Source: Pilaira anomala
Lineage: Eukaryota > Mucoromycota > Mucoromycetes > Mucorales > Mucoraceae
DNA length: 64,000 nucleotides
Direction: 5' to 3'
Assembly (NCBI GenBank): GCA_025716855.1
Contig: JAIXMQ010000056.1
Coordinates: 122,399-186,398 of the forward strand
Shown: in pieces, positions 10,948 to 22,801 of the stretch
Layout: each line of letters opens with the position of its first letter
Position numbering within the stretch: position 1 is the stretch's first letter
Program-made: the position numbers and the translations under genes
Notes under the pieces: model-generated
Databases searched by the model: none
The model's input: only the letters and a program-made list of their open reading frames with translations
Told to the model about the DNA's origin: nothing

Positions 10948-11757
10948 TGTGTAGTTATGTTTTATCGCTTCAGTGATTTGATATTCTTTAAAATGTAAAA
11001 AATTAAAGTTTCATTATCCATAATGACATGATTATTATATTGATCACATATTCTACATTTACAAGCTGTACTGTACCACAGTATGTATGTATATAGATAC
11101 CTGGTATTGACCGCTTACCCTCTTGTGAAACAAACGCGATCAGGTAGCTCTTCCTTCGGAACCATCGATCATCATGGGACCCGCCAAGACGATTGTAAAT
11201 AAACGTGTTCATGGCATATTATTCCAGCATAATTGTACCCGGTCATTGGTAACGTACTTGTTTCGAAATTTTTTTGTGTTACTAAATCTCGTGAGATCAC
11301 GGGCTTCCGAAAACGCACCCTTACCAAATACAAGTAAACGATAAAAGCTTCCATGAATAGAGCAATAAATTCATATAAAATAAATTTGGTAGCTACAGTC
11401 CAATGTAACTAAATAACTACTGCGTAGTAATTAGTTGTTTTAGAGGTGATTGAATATTAGATACTATTGTATCATTTACGTTTTTAGCTGAAACTATAAT
11501 AGTTCTTTCAATTTAAAAGAAAGCAATACATATACAAAAATACGAGGTTTAACAAGACGATATTCAATCAAATTCCTTTTAGAACGAGGGAATACTTTTT
11601 TTATGAAAAGAATATCAAGTAATGGCAAGACGTAATTACATTCATTGCTTATAAACTTCCAGCGGGAAAGCAGTATCATTTATTGTATATTTTTTTTTAA
11701 TTTGCTGCAACGAAAATTTAGAGAAATAAAAGTCTATTGAATAAATCTAACGTACCC
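10703..11757. other. Intergenic region with a 42-nt poly(T) run and a GC-richer patch
   Basis: Contains an uninterrupted T tract at 10903-10944. A patch at about 11095-11300 is less AT-rich and open on both strands (for example a 37-codon frame from the ATG at 11083), but no domain or splice structure could be recognised. No catalytic-domain motifs of HMG-CoA reductase are visible here on the minus strand, where they would be expected. Confidence 0.45.
10903..10944. repeat. Poly(T) tract, 42 nt
   Basis: Uninterrupted run of T. Its length may be an assembly estimate. Confidence 0.9.
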
Positions 11758-13506
11758 TCATAGTTCGTAGCGCTGTAAAGTGTACCGTTGAGAGTTTTCT
11801 CCACAGACACTATTTCTCATCCTCCTAAAAGGTACGGAGGAAGTAGTAGAAGGTCTAATTGTCACACGATCAACAGTTTTTTCTTGTATTTTGCGTAACT
11901 ATTATTACAATAGAGAAATATTTGTTAGAGGAATAAAATAAAAAAAAAGAAAAGGGGGGGGGGGGGACGGGAGGGATACTTTACCTGTAAAGACAAGACC
12001 GAGATATACCAAGTAAACATAAAAATCATATCATATCCGATTAAGATGGCACTCAACAAACAAAATTCTCGTAGTCCGGGTAAAGTCGATTTGGCTCCAA
12101 TTAAAAATATAACGATCTCTAAAACCCCACTTCGTACCAAACTAGGGGCAATTGATTGTACAGCGTCTGAAATAACGTGATGTGCATTATTTGTTGTTCT
12201 ATCGTGGTTATATTTACTGTTTTCTTCGAGTATACACTTTGTAAGTTTATAAGGTCTTTCAAATCCTACAGTTACAATTAAGAAAGGTATCGCTTCACTT
12301 ATAAAACAAACAAACAATAAATAAATACAATAAATAATAATAAGAAAACAATATTAAAAGTAATGTGAGTATACCTTAATAAAATTGGACTCACAGGCGC
12401 ACCCAATTTGTATACAGTCGCAAATGATAACATAAATGAAAAAAATCCAGACATAAATATGGATGTTCCTATATAATATAATGGAAGAAGAGAGAGAGAA
12501 AAATAAAAAGGAAACCGGGTAAATTAAGTATGAGTTGTTTGTGTAGTAGGCCTTTCATTTTGATAAACAGCGGGCGTTTTAAAAATAGAAAAGCAAAAAG
12601 GGTTGTATTAAATGCTTTCAAACTTACCCAAGATATATTTCGATCCTAGTTTATGCATTCGAATATACAATGATAAAAAGGTCAATACCATCAATACATA
12701 ACCAGTAATTATAATCATCAAGTCTATTTTGGAGGTGCTCTATAGATAATTAGATATTTTCAAGTTAATAGTTATCGAACCCTAGTACTTACATTGATTC
12801 TTTCGCTTATATCTTTAGATATAATTTTAATGATCCTAGCAAGCCATAGTAGTGTGCTTGCACTTTCGTAAGAGTGATGCGGTGTCATAGGCACTGATTT
12901 ATCTAGAGACAAAGAGAGTACCTTTTGTTTCCATGACTCAGTGGCTTGATCATGTTGACTAGTGTTAATATCAAACGGGAATGAAAGTGCTAGACTATTG
13001 AACGGAAGTTTTGATTTGAACAGCGGGTCATGATTAATCTGTAACTGTTTGATGTTACAGTTACACAAATTATTGCGACAAGTCCAAGCATTTTCCAATC
13101 GACTATCGGATAAATGAAGGTCTTTGTCTAGTTGTAATGTGTTAATAAAGCACTTTTCTTTTGTAGACCTATTCATTTCTTTTGATGTATCCAACAACTG
13201 AAGGGTATTTGATTTAGGTAGTGGTCTAAGAGAGATGTTTTCTATTAAAGGCGTAGAAAATGATATATCGTTAAGTGAATCACAAAGAATACTGGTGAGC
13301 TCTGAAGCGGATGGGTATGATGCAGCAGCTAATAATTCTGATGCTTTTGCCAAGTTGAATAAATAAACATAAGTTACGGAACCCAAGATAAGACTGGAGA
13401 TCATCATTTTAATAGGATTTTTTGCTGATAATCGCGTTGTATTTATCAAGACCGTATTAAGTAACTGAATTATACTTTTGTAAGAAAACTTCAATATGTT
13501 GAACAT
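11758..13506 (-). CDS. HMG-CoA reductase membrane/sterol-sensing domain only (truncated)
   Basis: Five exons on the minus strand, 13506-12793, 12739-12628, 12468-12375, 12297-11985 and 11898-11758, join to 457 residues with all junctions in frame. The N-terminus has a membrane anchor (ISSLILGSVTYVYLFNLAKA) and a lumenal stretch. The sterol-sensing domain (about 239-410) includes ITGYVLMVLTFLSLYIRM, SEAIPFLIVTVGFERPYKL and SGVLEIVIFLIGA, as in fungal HMG-CoA reductases. After SVLSLQLRKIQEK the frame runs 40 more residues to a TGA at 11760-11758. The roughly 400-residue catalytic domain is missing and no trace of it is seen in the next 1 kb. It could be a decayed paralogue or a regulatory sterol-sensing protein. 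All five exons remain open, which argues against an old pseudogene. A GT donor just past the stop (GTACGT) hints that the gene once continued. Confidence 0.78.
11955..11966. repeat. Poly(G) tract within an intron
   Basis: A run of about 12-13 G on the plus strand lies in the last intron of the HMG-CoA reductase-like gene. Confidence 0.8.
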
Positions 13507-14454
13507 ATTTAAAATTGTAACAGTAAAGAATAAAAGAGGGCGAAAAATAAAAGTGAGAGTGAGAGAGAAAGAAAAAAAAAAAAAAAAAAAAAAAAACTAC
13601 CGCGATTTTTTTTTAAAAAAAAAAACAATTTCATCTGTTTTTATTTTCGTTCCAGTAGTCTATAAACTAAATAATATTTTCCGGGCTCTTTTTTTTGCGT
13701 GTGCCTTGTGAAAAATGATAAATGACATATCATCCTATCTTACTTATCTATGCACAATATCAGTGTATAACTAAAAGGGGAGATTAAAGTTTTCGAATAT
13801 GCATCAAATCCAAGAAACTGAAATATTTGTTGATAGTAATAGGTTTACCTATATTTGGATATATTTGTTATAATACCTCAAGACGTTTTTTTTTTTTTTT
13901 TTGAAAACGCTACCCGGCTTTTTAGAGGCCGGATTGCCCGTATTGAAAGCTAATTTGGCTTACCTTCTACAGATAACTTTGACTAGTTACTGGTAGTTAT
14001 CGAAATGATTGCTGAGTGATTGTTAGACACCACGCTGAGATGACTAACTATGACATTCCTTATTCTCGTGTAGCATAAAGACGCCATAAATCAGATAACT
14101 TTATACTATTTACACATGTCATGTCGTAAATTGGTTTTATGTAATTTGCTTTTCTTTACTTTTTCAAAATAAAGCATATATACACACTTTGTATGTATAT
14201 CAATATAGTAAAAAAAACGTACTGTGAACATTGTACCTTTTTTGGCTCATCAGTAACAATACATAAGAAAGTCTTAATTTTTTTTTTTACTTCAAAGGGT
14301 ATATCGAGAATGGTGAAACATTTGAATGACATATGCTTATTGGAAATCATCGCATGAACTCTATTTTTTTTTTTTTTTTAATAAAACAACTCAGCTATTT
14401 TTTTTATCTTATTTTCTTCTTTTTTTTTTTTTTAACAAAAACACAAAATAAAAT
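13507..14454. other. Intergenic region between divergent genes
   Basis: Shared upstream region of the minus-strand reductase-like gene and the plus-strand DnaJ gene. Contains poly(A)/poly(T) runs and a small GC hairpin around CCGGCTTTTTAGAGGCCGG (about 13914-13933). A minus-strand frame at 14350-14216 starts with ATG and could be a short exon ending near a GT, but no product can be recognised. Confidence 0.4.
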
Positions 14455-16002
14455 ATGGTTTACCCATCCCGAAAACCTGAGCCTTATATACAGGCAATAT
14501 GTAAAGAATGTTCAACAGCTATTGAGTTCGTTCTAGAACCTGGAGTTAAAAATAAAAAAGTAGAAGTTCAGTGTTGGTCTTGTAGTGCTATTTCAACTTT
14601 TGAAATTGACATAACTGGTACAAAGATCAAAACTACGACTACAAATACGAGTCGATCGAAATGGTCAAGAAAGAGAGGTTCAGGTAAAGTTGTTTTGCTT
14701 TTTTTTAATCTTTATTTTGTACTTAGAAAGCTTTGTATTATATAGATGAGAACCCAGTTTCGACAGAATATTATGATTCTCTTGGCATCTCTCCTTCCGC
14801 TACTCAAACCGAAATTAAAAAAGCTTATAGAAAAATGGCCATCAAATATCATCCGGATAAAAATCCAAATGATACAACTGCAGGAGAAATGGTAATAATA
14901 ATAATATAACTGCTTGCGTAAATTCTTTTTAATCATTATTTTTTAGTTCAAGAAAATATCAGAAGCTTACCAAGTCTTGTCAGATCCAGCATTACGAAAA
15001 AGATATAACGAATTTGGAGAGGAAAATGGTGTGAGACCAGATGGTGGATTTGGTAATATGTGTATGTATTTAAACATTTCATAAAATGACTAACAAGAAA
15101 TATGTATTTTATAGTTGATCCTCAAGATTTCTTTAAACAATCATTTGGTGGAGATAGATTTGTAGATATAATTGGAGAAATCTCGATTGGAAAAGACATG
15201 CGAGACGCTTTAGAAACACAAGAAGAATTAGAAGAAGTCGACCCAAAACTCCTGACACCAGAACAAAAAGTAGAGCGAGAAGAAAAGCGACAAAAATTAG
15301 AAAAGGCACGAGCAGAAGCAAGAGAAAGTCGTGTAGAGGCATTAGCTAGCAAATTGATCAATAAATTGAGTCTATACACAGAATTAAACGATATTGAAGA
15401 GGATGCAAGATATGCTGCTTTTGCAAATATCATTCAAATAGAAGCTGAAGATTTAAAGCGTGAAAATCATGGGATCGAATTATTACATGCGATTGGATAT
15501 ACTTATTTAACAAAGGCAAATCAATATATTAATAAAGGGTTTGCGTTTGGTTTAGGTGGTATGTTTCATTCGATGAAAGAAAAGAGTTATATTATAAGTG
15601 AAACAGTTGGAACCTTACGTTCTGCTCTTGACCTTCAAACGAGTTATACTGAACTTCAAAAGGCTGAAGAAAAGGGTGATTTAACTGAAGAGCAACGTAT
15701 TAAATTAGAAACAGAAGCAGCAACAAAGGTAAACAAATAAATACCAAGAAAAAAAAAACGGATGATATTAATTTCTTTTACATATATAGGGATTACATGC
15801 TATTTGGAGAGGATCTAAATTAGAAGTAGAAAGTGTATTAAGAGAAGTTTGTGATAGAGTTTTAACAGATCGTACTGTATCTAGAGAAACATTGAAATAT
15901 AGAGCTATGGGTTTAAAGATTATTGGTATGATTTATCAAAAAGTTCAAGCTGATGTTACGCCTCAAGATATCCCTATTCCCATGATAAATCATTCACCTT
16001 AA
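14455..16002 (+). CDS. DnaJ co-chaperone with N-terminal zinc ribbon and DnaJ-X domain
   Basis: J-domain protein that would stimulate Hsp70 ATPase activity. Exons 14455-14683, 14746-14891, 14947-15052, 15115-15728 and 15790-16002 give 435 residues, all in frame. Residues 16-43 hold two CxxC pairs (CKEC and CWSC, 20 residues apart), a likely zinc ribbon. The J domain covers about 82-147 with the essential HPD in [10 protein letters not shown]. From about 160 the DnaJ-X region begins ([20 protein letters not shown]), followed by a charged coiled-coil segment and a helical C-terminus. The J plus DnaJ-X order resembles yeast Caj1/Djp1, where the J domain sits at the very N-terminus; the leading zinc ribbon is unusual by comparison. 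Localisation is not evident. Confidence 0.92.
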
Positions 16003-16095
16003 TCATAATAAAAAAGTGTAATTTATTGTACATACATACATACATGGTTGTGACTATTTTATTCTATAATTGATACGCCACCTTCTTTTTTTGAC

Positions 16096-16101
<6 letters not shown>

Positions 16102-16128
<27 letters not shown>
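16102..16128. repeat. Poly(T) tract upstream of RRP7
   Basis: Almost pure T run directly in front of the RRP7 start. Poly(dA:dT) promoter tracts are common in fungi and exclude nucleosomes; that role is inferred here. Confidence 0.7.
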
Positions 16129-16135
<7 letters not shown>

Positions 16136-16156
16136 TTTTTAAAAGCAATTCAAAAT

Positions 16157-17226
16157 ATGGGCAAAGTAAAAAAGAGTAACAGCAGTAGCAGCAGCAGCAT
16201 CACAGCCTCTAATGAAGAAAAACCTAGTAGACAATTAGAGGATTTCCAAGGCTTTAAAGTACTCCCTGTTATTATGGACAACACAAAGAATGTGCGTCAT
16301 TTCTTTTACATGAAGAAACATGAGAGTAAAGCACTTGTAGACGAGAATATTAAAGATCGTACCCTTTTCCTTCTCAATTTACCCGTTGATACAACAGATC
16401 ATCACATTAAAAAGCTATTCAAGGGACATACTATTGAATACATTACTTATCATGACGCTGGATCTTCTTTTGTTGAAGAATATCATAAAATTGCTGCTAA
16501 TGCCGAGAAAAAGGAATTAGAAGCAAAGCCCAAGACCAAGAAGAGTAAGAAGCAACAACAGCAAGAAGAAGAGGAAGCAGAAAAGGAAAAAGCTAAAGTA
16601 AGAGAGTTAAGGAGATTATTTACAAGTGGGTCTTCAGCACACGTTGTATTTGCTCATGATGAAGATTTAACTGAGGTTTTGAATATGCGTCGAGTTGAAA
16701 AGAAGTGGGCAAAGGATGATGAATTAGAACAACCTTTAGGATTTGAACGTAAAGTTGTTTCTTTTTTTTTTTTTTATCTTTTTAGTAAAATGTATACAGG
16801 CGAATTAACGTTTTTATATAATGATTAGGTTATGTTTTGGCTTATGATTTATCACGACCTAACCCAATTGAACTTCAAAAGGAAGTTGATACTTTCATGA
16901 TGAAGTTTAAGGCTGATGAATATCAAAAGGAACGTGAAAAGTTGGAACGTATGAACCAAATGGATGATGATGGTTTCACTGTTGTTGTACGTCACAAGAA
17001 GACAAAGGCAACTGATGGTACTATTCATGTTGGTTCCATTACGGCTGAAGCTGCTGAAGCTCAAAGAGTTAATCAATTAAAGAAGAAGAAGGAATTAGTT
17101 AACTTCTATCGCTTCCAAATGCGTGAAAAGAAACAAGATGAATTAGTCGAATTAAGAAAGCGATTCGAAGAAGATAAGGCAAAGATTGCTCAATTAAAGC
17201 AAACTAGAAAATTCAAGCCTTATTAG
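16157..17226 (+). CDS. RRP7: Ribosomal RNA-processing protein 7 (RRP7)
   Basis: Acts in the nucleolus in 18S rRNA maturation within the small-subunit processome, as part of the UTP-C/CURI group in yeast. Two exons, 16157-16748 and 16829-17226, give 329 residues. An N-terminal Ser stretch is followed by the RRM-like part (RTLFLLNLPVDTT, then AHVVFAHDEDLTEVL), interrupted by a Lys/Glu/Gln-rich insert. The C-terminal Rrp7 domain begins at YVLAYDLSRPNP and carries FTVVVRHKKTKATDG and the closing FYRFQMREKKQDELVELRKR, features characteristic of the family. The ATG at 16157 is used because the open sequence before it is a poly(Phe) artefact of a T tract. Confidence 0.93.
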
Positions 17227-17401
17227 ATTCATATTAAACTTTTTTGTACATTAAAAATTGAATAAACTTTTACATAACCACATCCTCATCATACTACATA
17301 TTACAAACTTTTAGTAACGGGCATTTAATTTTTTATTTTTTTTGTAAGAAACTTGACACCATTTTATACGCTTTTTCTTCTTCTGTTTTACTTTATAAAA
17401 A

Positions 17402-18481
17402 ATGAATGAAACTAATCTTAGTTTATCCACTAGTCAAAAGCTTCAGCCTTTTCTTTTATTATCAAAGTCAGTTAAAGGAGTAGCTAATGCCAAACTTATT
17501 ATGGATGCTTTAAACGCACCCAATGTATACGTGTTTACAGAGTTGTATCAATCTCCTAACGTAGTTGAGGTAAACGACATTGTATTTATCCTCGACCTGT
17601 TACTTACTTTTTTTTTTAAAAAAAAAATAAAAATAAAAAAAAGGCTTCTACCTTACCAGAAGTAGCGCCTTACTATTCGTTATTAGAGTTGTTCATGTAT
17701 GGAACGTTTAAAGATTATCAAGGTAATTGAAGAGATCACGTTTATTATAAACAAAAGACTTATTTGACAAAACGATAGAGAATATGTCACAGTTACCTGC
17801 TTTAAACGATACTCAAATCAAGAAACTTAAGCATTTATCAATTGCTACACTTTCCGAAACAAGCCAGGTATATAAATGCATATATATATTTTTTAAAAAG
17901 AAAAAAGGGTAGTGATTTAACTAAAAAGATGATGATAGACACTTTCTTATGATTTATTACAAAGTTATTTGAATATAGCTACTGTAAGAGAACTCGAAGA
18001 TTTGATTATTGAAGCATTCTATCAAGGTATATTTACAGGTAAATTAGATCAACGCCAACGTCAATTACAAGTCATGTATAGTATGGGACGTGATTTAAGA
18101 CCTCAACAATTGGAAGAGACAATGAAAGCTTTAGGAGCTTGGTCAGTGAGTACGAGTCGTTTGTTGGGTAGTATGGATGCAAAGATTGCTAGTTTACAAG
18201 AAACTGTCCAATTAAATGATCAAGCCCGCGATGAATATTATAATCAAATTGAATTATTGAGAAATGAAATTCGTGCTAATACCAATTTGAAAAAGATGGA
18301 TATGACTTTGGATGAATCTAAAAAAAAAGGGTATAATGTTGATTATAATTCACCTGATTATAATAATGAACGTGTTAAAAAGAGGTAAAATGAAATATTT
18401 TGTAGAAATTTATATATATATATAAAAAATTAACATGTTTATAGTAGAGGGTCAAAGCGACTTATGATCGGAAGACCTTAA
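17402..18481 (+). CDS. CSN7: COP9 signalosome subunit 7 (PCI domain)
   Basis: Scaffold subunit of the COP9 signalosome, which removes NEDD8 from cullin-RING ubiquitin ligases. Five exons, 17402-17569, 17644-17722, 17779-17867, 17939-18384 and 18445-18481, give 272 residues, with junctions in frame. The N-terminal helical repeats (VYVFTELYQSPNV, YYSLLELFMYGTF) lead into the PCI winged helix, marked by NIATVRELEDLIIEAFYQG, the conserved CSN7/eIF3/proteasome-lid signature. A helical tail follows (MDAKIASLQETVQ). The last small exon ends in a basic SRGSKRLMIGRP tail; if it were not spliced the protein would end two codons later at 18388. RRP7 lies just upstream on the same strand. Confidence 0.9.
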
Positions 18482-18616
18482 GAATGAGTTGTTGCTGCTG
18501 TTGTTGTTGTGAATATATATATTAATAATAAAATGAATGATATTAAGTTGTAGGGAAAAAGTCTAAATAATGCGTAATGTGTGTGTGTGTGTGTGTAAAT
18601 TTACAAATGTCTATTA

Positions 18617-19957
18617 TTACAATTCTTCAGTTGTAGGTTTTCTTGCAATCCAACAATTAAATCTTGAAAAGCTCTTGAATTCTTCATATTCGTCTAGTAC
18701 CTCGGAAACAGCTAAATCATATTCAGCAGGAGAGATACCCCATTTAGGTACATAGGTATTTTTTTTATTTTTCAATAAAGCCTTTTGAATCTCTTTATTT
18801 ATGAATCCAAATTGCTTGAGTTCTATGTTATGTGAGTTAGTTAGATGTTTAACTAAAATAGGCTTATTTTAGTTACCAGGCTCACTGGGCCATTCACCAA
18901 TAGGTATGTCTAATACCCTCTTTTCAATTTGAATAAAGCCTTTTTCTTCAACGGTTCCAGCCAAAGAATTTGATATTTCTAAATCCAATTCTAATAATTT
19001 ACATTGATCTTTAAAAAAGGTCTGAAATGCTTGTTGCACAGGACCTGGATTATGGTCCCACAAATCAGGTTCAATCAATTCAATATATCCGCCTGGTTTT
19101 AATACACGAAACATTTCTTCTAATACATTTGACCATTGATCTTTTTGAATATGTAAATACATGTTGCGTTGAAAAATACTATTAATAGAAAGTGTTAATA
19201 TTTTATAAAAAGAGTGGGAGTTTTAATATTTTACAAATCTACTGAATTATCATTCATTGGCCAGGATTCACTTAAATTAGTTTGATTGTACCGTAAATTC
19301 GATGGGTTGCCATGTTGAAAGACAGGTGGTTTAATATCGATTCCAAGTACTTGGGAGTTGGGGTATTCATTTGCCATCTCAAGTGCCCAAATACCATTGC
19401 CAGTACCTGCCTCAACAATGACTTTTGGTGAATCTATAGGAGCCCAAGCATTTGTCTTTCTTGTACTTTTTAACAAGTAATGCTATAATAAGAGAGAGAG
19501 AGAGAGAGAGATTAAAATAATAATAATAATAATAATAAACAATTAAAAATTTTACTAGTCTTTGAAGTCTATCAAATTCTCTCATATCTTCTTCTACAAT
19601 AGTTGGATGTAATGAAACTAAACTTAATTTTCTTCTAGCAAAGAATTCCGAAATAGATTTTCTTCTTGTATTATTTACAATGGGTGGAGGAGAAGAAGAA
19701 GTAGTAGGAATAATGGGTGCAGGTACAGATTGAGATAGTTGATTAGATTGTTTCTTTTTTTGTTGTAATGCTACAGCAGCAGAAACAGCAGCATCTAAAG
19801 CAATGTTCTCATTGCTTCTATGAGGATCTTGGTCTAACCAATCATAGTTTCCTTGAGATACTATCATTGTTGAACTACGTCTTTGTTGCTTTGTCGTCTT
19901 TGCATGTGCTTTTTTCTTATTATTTGTTGCAAGTACTCGACTCGCTTGGTTACCCAT
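18617..19957 (-). CDS. SAM-dependent methyltransferase with N-myristoylation start
   Basis: Class I methyltransferase of unknown substrate. Four exons on the minus strand, 19957-19556, 19482-19235, 19178-18877 and 18822-18617, give 385 residues, all in frame. The N-terminus MGNQASR fits the N-myristoylation rule (Gly2, Ser6), suggesting membrane attachment. A disordered Ser/Pro/Gln stretch precedes the Rossmann fold. The SAM motif is VIVEAGTGNGIWALEMANEY, the acidic end of strand 2 is LGIDIKPP, and the later motifs are QRNMYLHI and RVLKPGGYIELIEPD. This set resembles fungal LaeA-like or UMTA methyltransferases; a specific role cannot be given. It converges with CSN7, with about 135 bp between stops. 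Confidence 0.88.
19492..19511. repeat. (AG)n microsatellite in an intron
   Basis: Run of AG dinucleotides followed by (AAT)n inside the first intron of the methyltransferase gene. Confidence 0.85.
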
Positions 19958-20906
19958 TTTTTTTTTAATTGAAAGAGAAGAAAAAAGAAAAAAAGAAAAA
20001 AAGAATAATAAAAAAAAATTAAAAGAGGTAATTTAATATATAAAAAAAAAAAAAAAAAAAATGACATCTTTTTATAATTTATACCAATCCAATAAATGTG
20101 GATCTTGACATATGAGGCAAGTAACACACACTCACATTCACCAATTTTTTTATGGATTTCAATGATTTAAATGAAAAAAAAAAAATGGCATTTCGTAACT
20201 AAAAAACTACGAGAAAACAAGGGACCCCACACCATACTTTTTTTTTTTTTTTTTTTCAGTCTAAAAAAGCTTTCTATCTTTTTTTCTTTTATTTACAATC
20301 AATTGAAGTGAAAAATGCTCCCTTTTTAATATTTATTATTTTATTGTGCCCTGTCGTACATGATTTGCTGTTAACAGAACAATAGAAAAATTTTTGTAAA
20401 ACAAAAAAATTAAAGTGCTACAAAACGGTTTCTCAAAAAAAAAAAGGGGGGGGGGAGAGAGTGAAAGCGGGAGCGGGACAAGCTTTTTGTTTAAATGAAC
20501 GACAGTGACAGGTAAAAAGAAAAAAACTCTTTCTGTAAAAAGAAAATGTCATTTAACGCCACAATAAATAGCCGAAAGTTATCAGATGTTTGACAAAATA
20601 CAATTGAAGATAATCTCTTTTATAATCCAGAAAAAAAAAAAAACTTAATTCATGTAAAAGAAAAAAAAAAAAACTTACTTTAAACATTCATGTAAAAGAA
20701 AAAAAACCCCCGTTACCATGGAGAGTGAGTACATAATATATCCATTTCTCTCTTTAATTCCTTTTTATGGGTACGGAATAAAATGGGACGGGAACATATT
20801 ACGAACAGCCTTTTTTTTTTTTTGTCAGAATGTAGTAATTGCAAATTTTGCTTACTAAAAATATGACTAATTTTATCCAAAAATTTTTATCTATATTACC
20901 AAAATT
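19958..20906. other. Intergenic region, poly(A)/poly(T) rich
   Basis: Upstream of the methyltransferase and downstream of the BAR-SH3 gene. A near-repeat of about 35 bp (AAAAAAAAAACTTA...CATGTAAAAG) occurs twice around 20630-20705. No gene is supported. Confidence 0.4.
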
Positions 20907-22610
20907 TTATATACTTTTAGTAAAATTACAGGGAAACATGCCAACTTGATTTCCAATCTTTCCTTTCCACCAGTCATCAGTAGACTCTGTCTTTTCTATA
21001 ATCTCAATCCGATCACCTACAGAGAACGAAAGGTCACCTTCCATATCACCTCCATAATCATAAAGTGCTTCAACATATTCTTTTTTAGGTCCTCTTGAAG
21101 GAGGTGGTGGTGGGGGAGGTGCACGTTTCTTTTTTAAGACAGTTTGTTGGTCAGGTAATAAACTGTTACTGTTGTTGTTGTTATTCAAAGATGAATAAGA
21201 ACTTAGTTCTGGTTTCTTTTTTAAAGGAGGTGGAGCTGCACTTTTTTTAATTGGTTTGTTCTCTTGATAGGATACTGCTGGTACGCTTGCTTGTTGATAT
21301 GGGCTACTACTAAGTTGTAATGATTCTAGATGTGAGTTTGATACACTAGGACTTCTGGATGTAATGGTAGGTGGCTCATGGACATCATGTCGATATAGAC
21401 TCGATTGTGATAACCCTATGATTATTTTTTTTTTTTTTTTAGTTTATTAGATATACTTGCTGTGCATCTATTTTTTTTTTAAAAAAAAACAAACCTTTAC
21501 GTCCAAAAGATTTTGATTCAGTCATGATAAAACTCACATATTGTTCCAACTGATTCAAAATTTGAGACTCATTAAATCGAGTTTCAAGACCTTCTTGAAT
21601 CGACAAGTTTGAAGTAGGTAATGGATTATGCTGAATGACTTCATACACTCTACCATAAAACCCGCTATAAATACGATGTTGAATATGATAAAAGCTAATC
21701 ATGACAGGTTCCAAGAAACATTGAGTTAAATTCAAAAACTTGATGAGATCGTCTTTCAACATATCGTTATAATAGTTGTATTCTTGTTGTGAAGTCTCGT
21801 ATTGATTTTTCATCTTGAACATATTCTTTTCTTCGGATGGACTTGGGTTAGGAATAGTAGAGTATTTTATGTAAGAATGCTTGTGACGATCGAAATCGAT
21901 GAGTTTATGATGTCGCTTTGTAATGGCTTTATCGATGGATTTTGTGATCGCTTGATAGCTGCTTGCAGGTTTGATCACAGTTGCGTCTAATTCATCCTAT
22001 AATATATATCTGTGAGTTGTAATGATAACTTTTTTTTTTTTTTTTTTTTTTGTAGGTACATACAAGTAAAGCCATGGTTTCTTCTCGACAGAATTCCATG
22101 GCAACTGAATAATCATCTAATCCTTGTTGAGTTTCGGGAGAAATAGTTTGATCCGATTGTAAACTATAGATTTCGCTTAAATGATTAGCAAATTGTAATT
22201 GTTGATTAAGTACACCTAAAAAAAAAAATGCATCATTAGTATAAAATATGCAAAAAAAAAAAAAGGCCCTTGAAATTTTATCTGTAACTTTACTTGATAT
22301 TCCATCGCGATAAATCATGGATTCATTACATAATTCGTTTGAAAGTTGAACAAGTTGTTTATACCGAGATTCAAGACATGAGTATTCTAAATCTCGATCC
22401 TCATCTAAAAAAAAATATATATATAAGGTACACTTCTTTTTTTTTTTTGGGAATATGTATTGTACCTTGAGTCCCGTTTCTAGTTTTTAAGGTATGTGGT
22501 AGTCTACTTATTGACTTTTTAACACCTTTCCTATAAGGAAATAAAGAGACTTTTTAAGAAAAAAAAAACCATCACGCGTTTTATATATAAAATATTCTTT
22601 ACCAACTCAT
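20907..22610 (-). CDS. RVS167: Amphiphysin/Rvs167-like BAR-SH3 protein
   Basis: Membrane-bending protein of endocytic sites that works at vesicle scission with actin. Six exons on the minus strand, 22610-22603 (a first exon of only 8 nt), 22530-22466, 22404-22294, 22215-22064, 21996-21495 and 21415-20907, join to 448 residues with no frame loss. The start MSWKGVKKSISRLPHTLKTR matches the amphipathic N-terminal helix of the N-BAR/Rvs167 family, which confirms the micro-exon. The BAR region covers about 25-245. A Ser/Pro/Gln linker with PPPPPPPSRGPKK leads to the SH3 domain (about 392-448): ALYDYGGDMEGDLSF, DWWKGKI and GMFPCNF. Partner Rvs161 is not in the window. The kinase gene is next upstream on the same strand. 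Confidence 0.92.
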
Positions 22611-22801
22611 ACTAAAAAGATAAAAAGAAAAATAAAAAGACAAAAAAAAAAAAAAAGGAAAATAGGAAAAGTTTAGAGAAGAGAGGGGGTATTTTTTTTT
22701 TTATAATTTTAAAAAAATATGTATTTAGATCTAATAAATAGTAGTATAAAAAAAAAAAAACGATAATAAATTGTAAAATGTATATTAAGTATAAAAAGTT
22801 A

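Noticed and set aside
14156..14350. Minus-strand frame upstream of the DnaJ gene
   Set aside because: ATG present and a possible donor, but no downstream exon or recognisable sequence could be found.
15122..15433. Open frames antisense to the DnaJ gene
   Set aside because: They lie fully within the DnaJ-X exon and have repetitive Leu/Ser composition.
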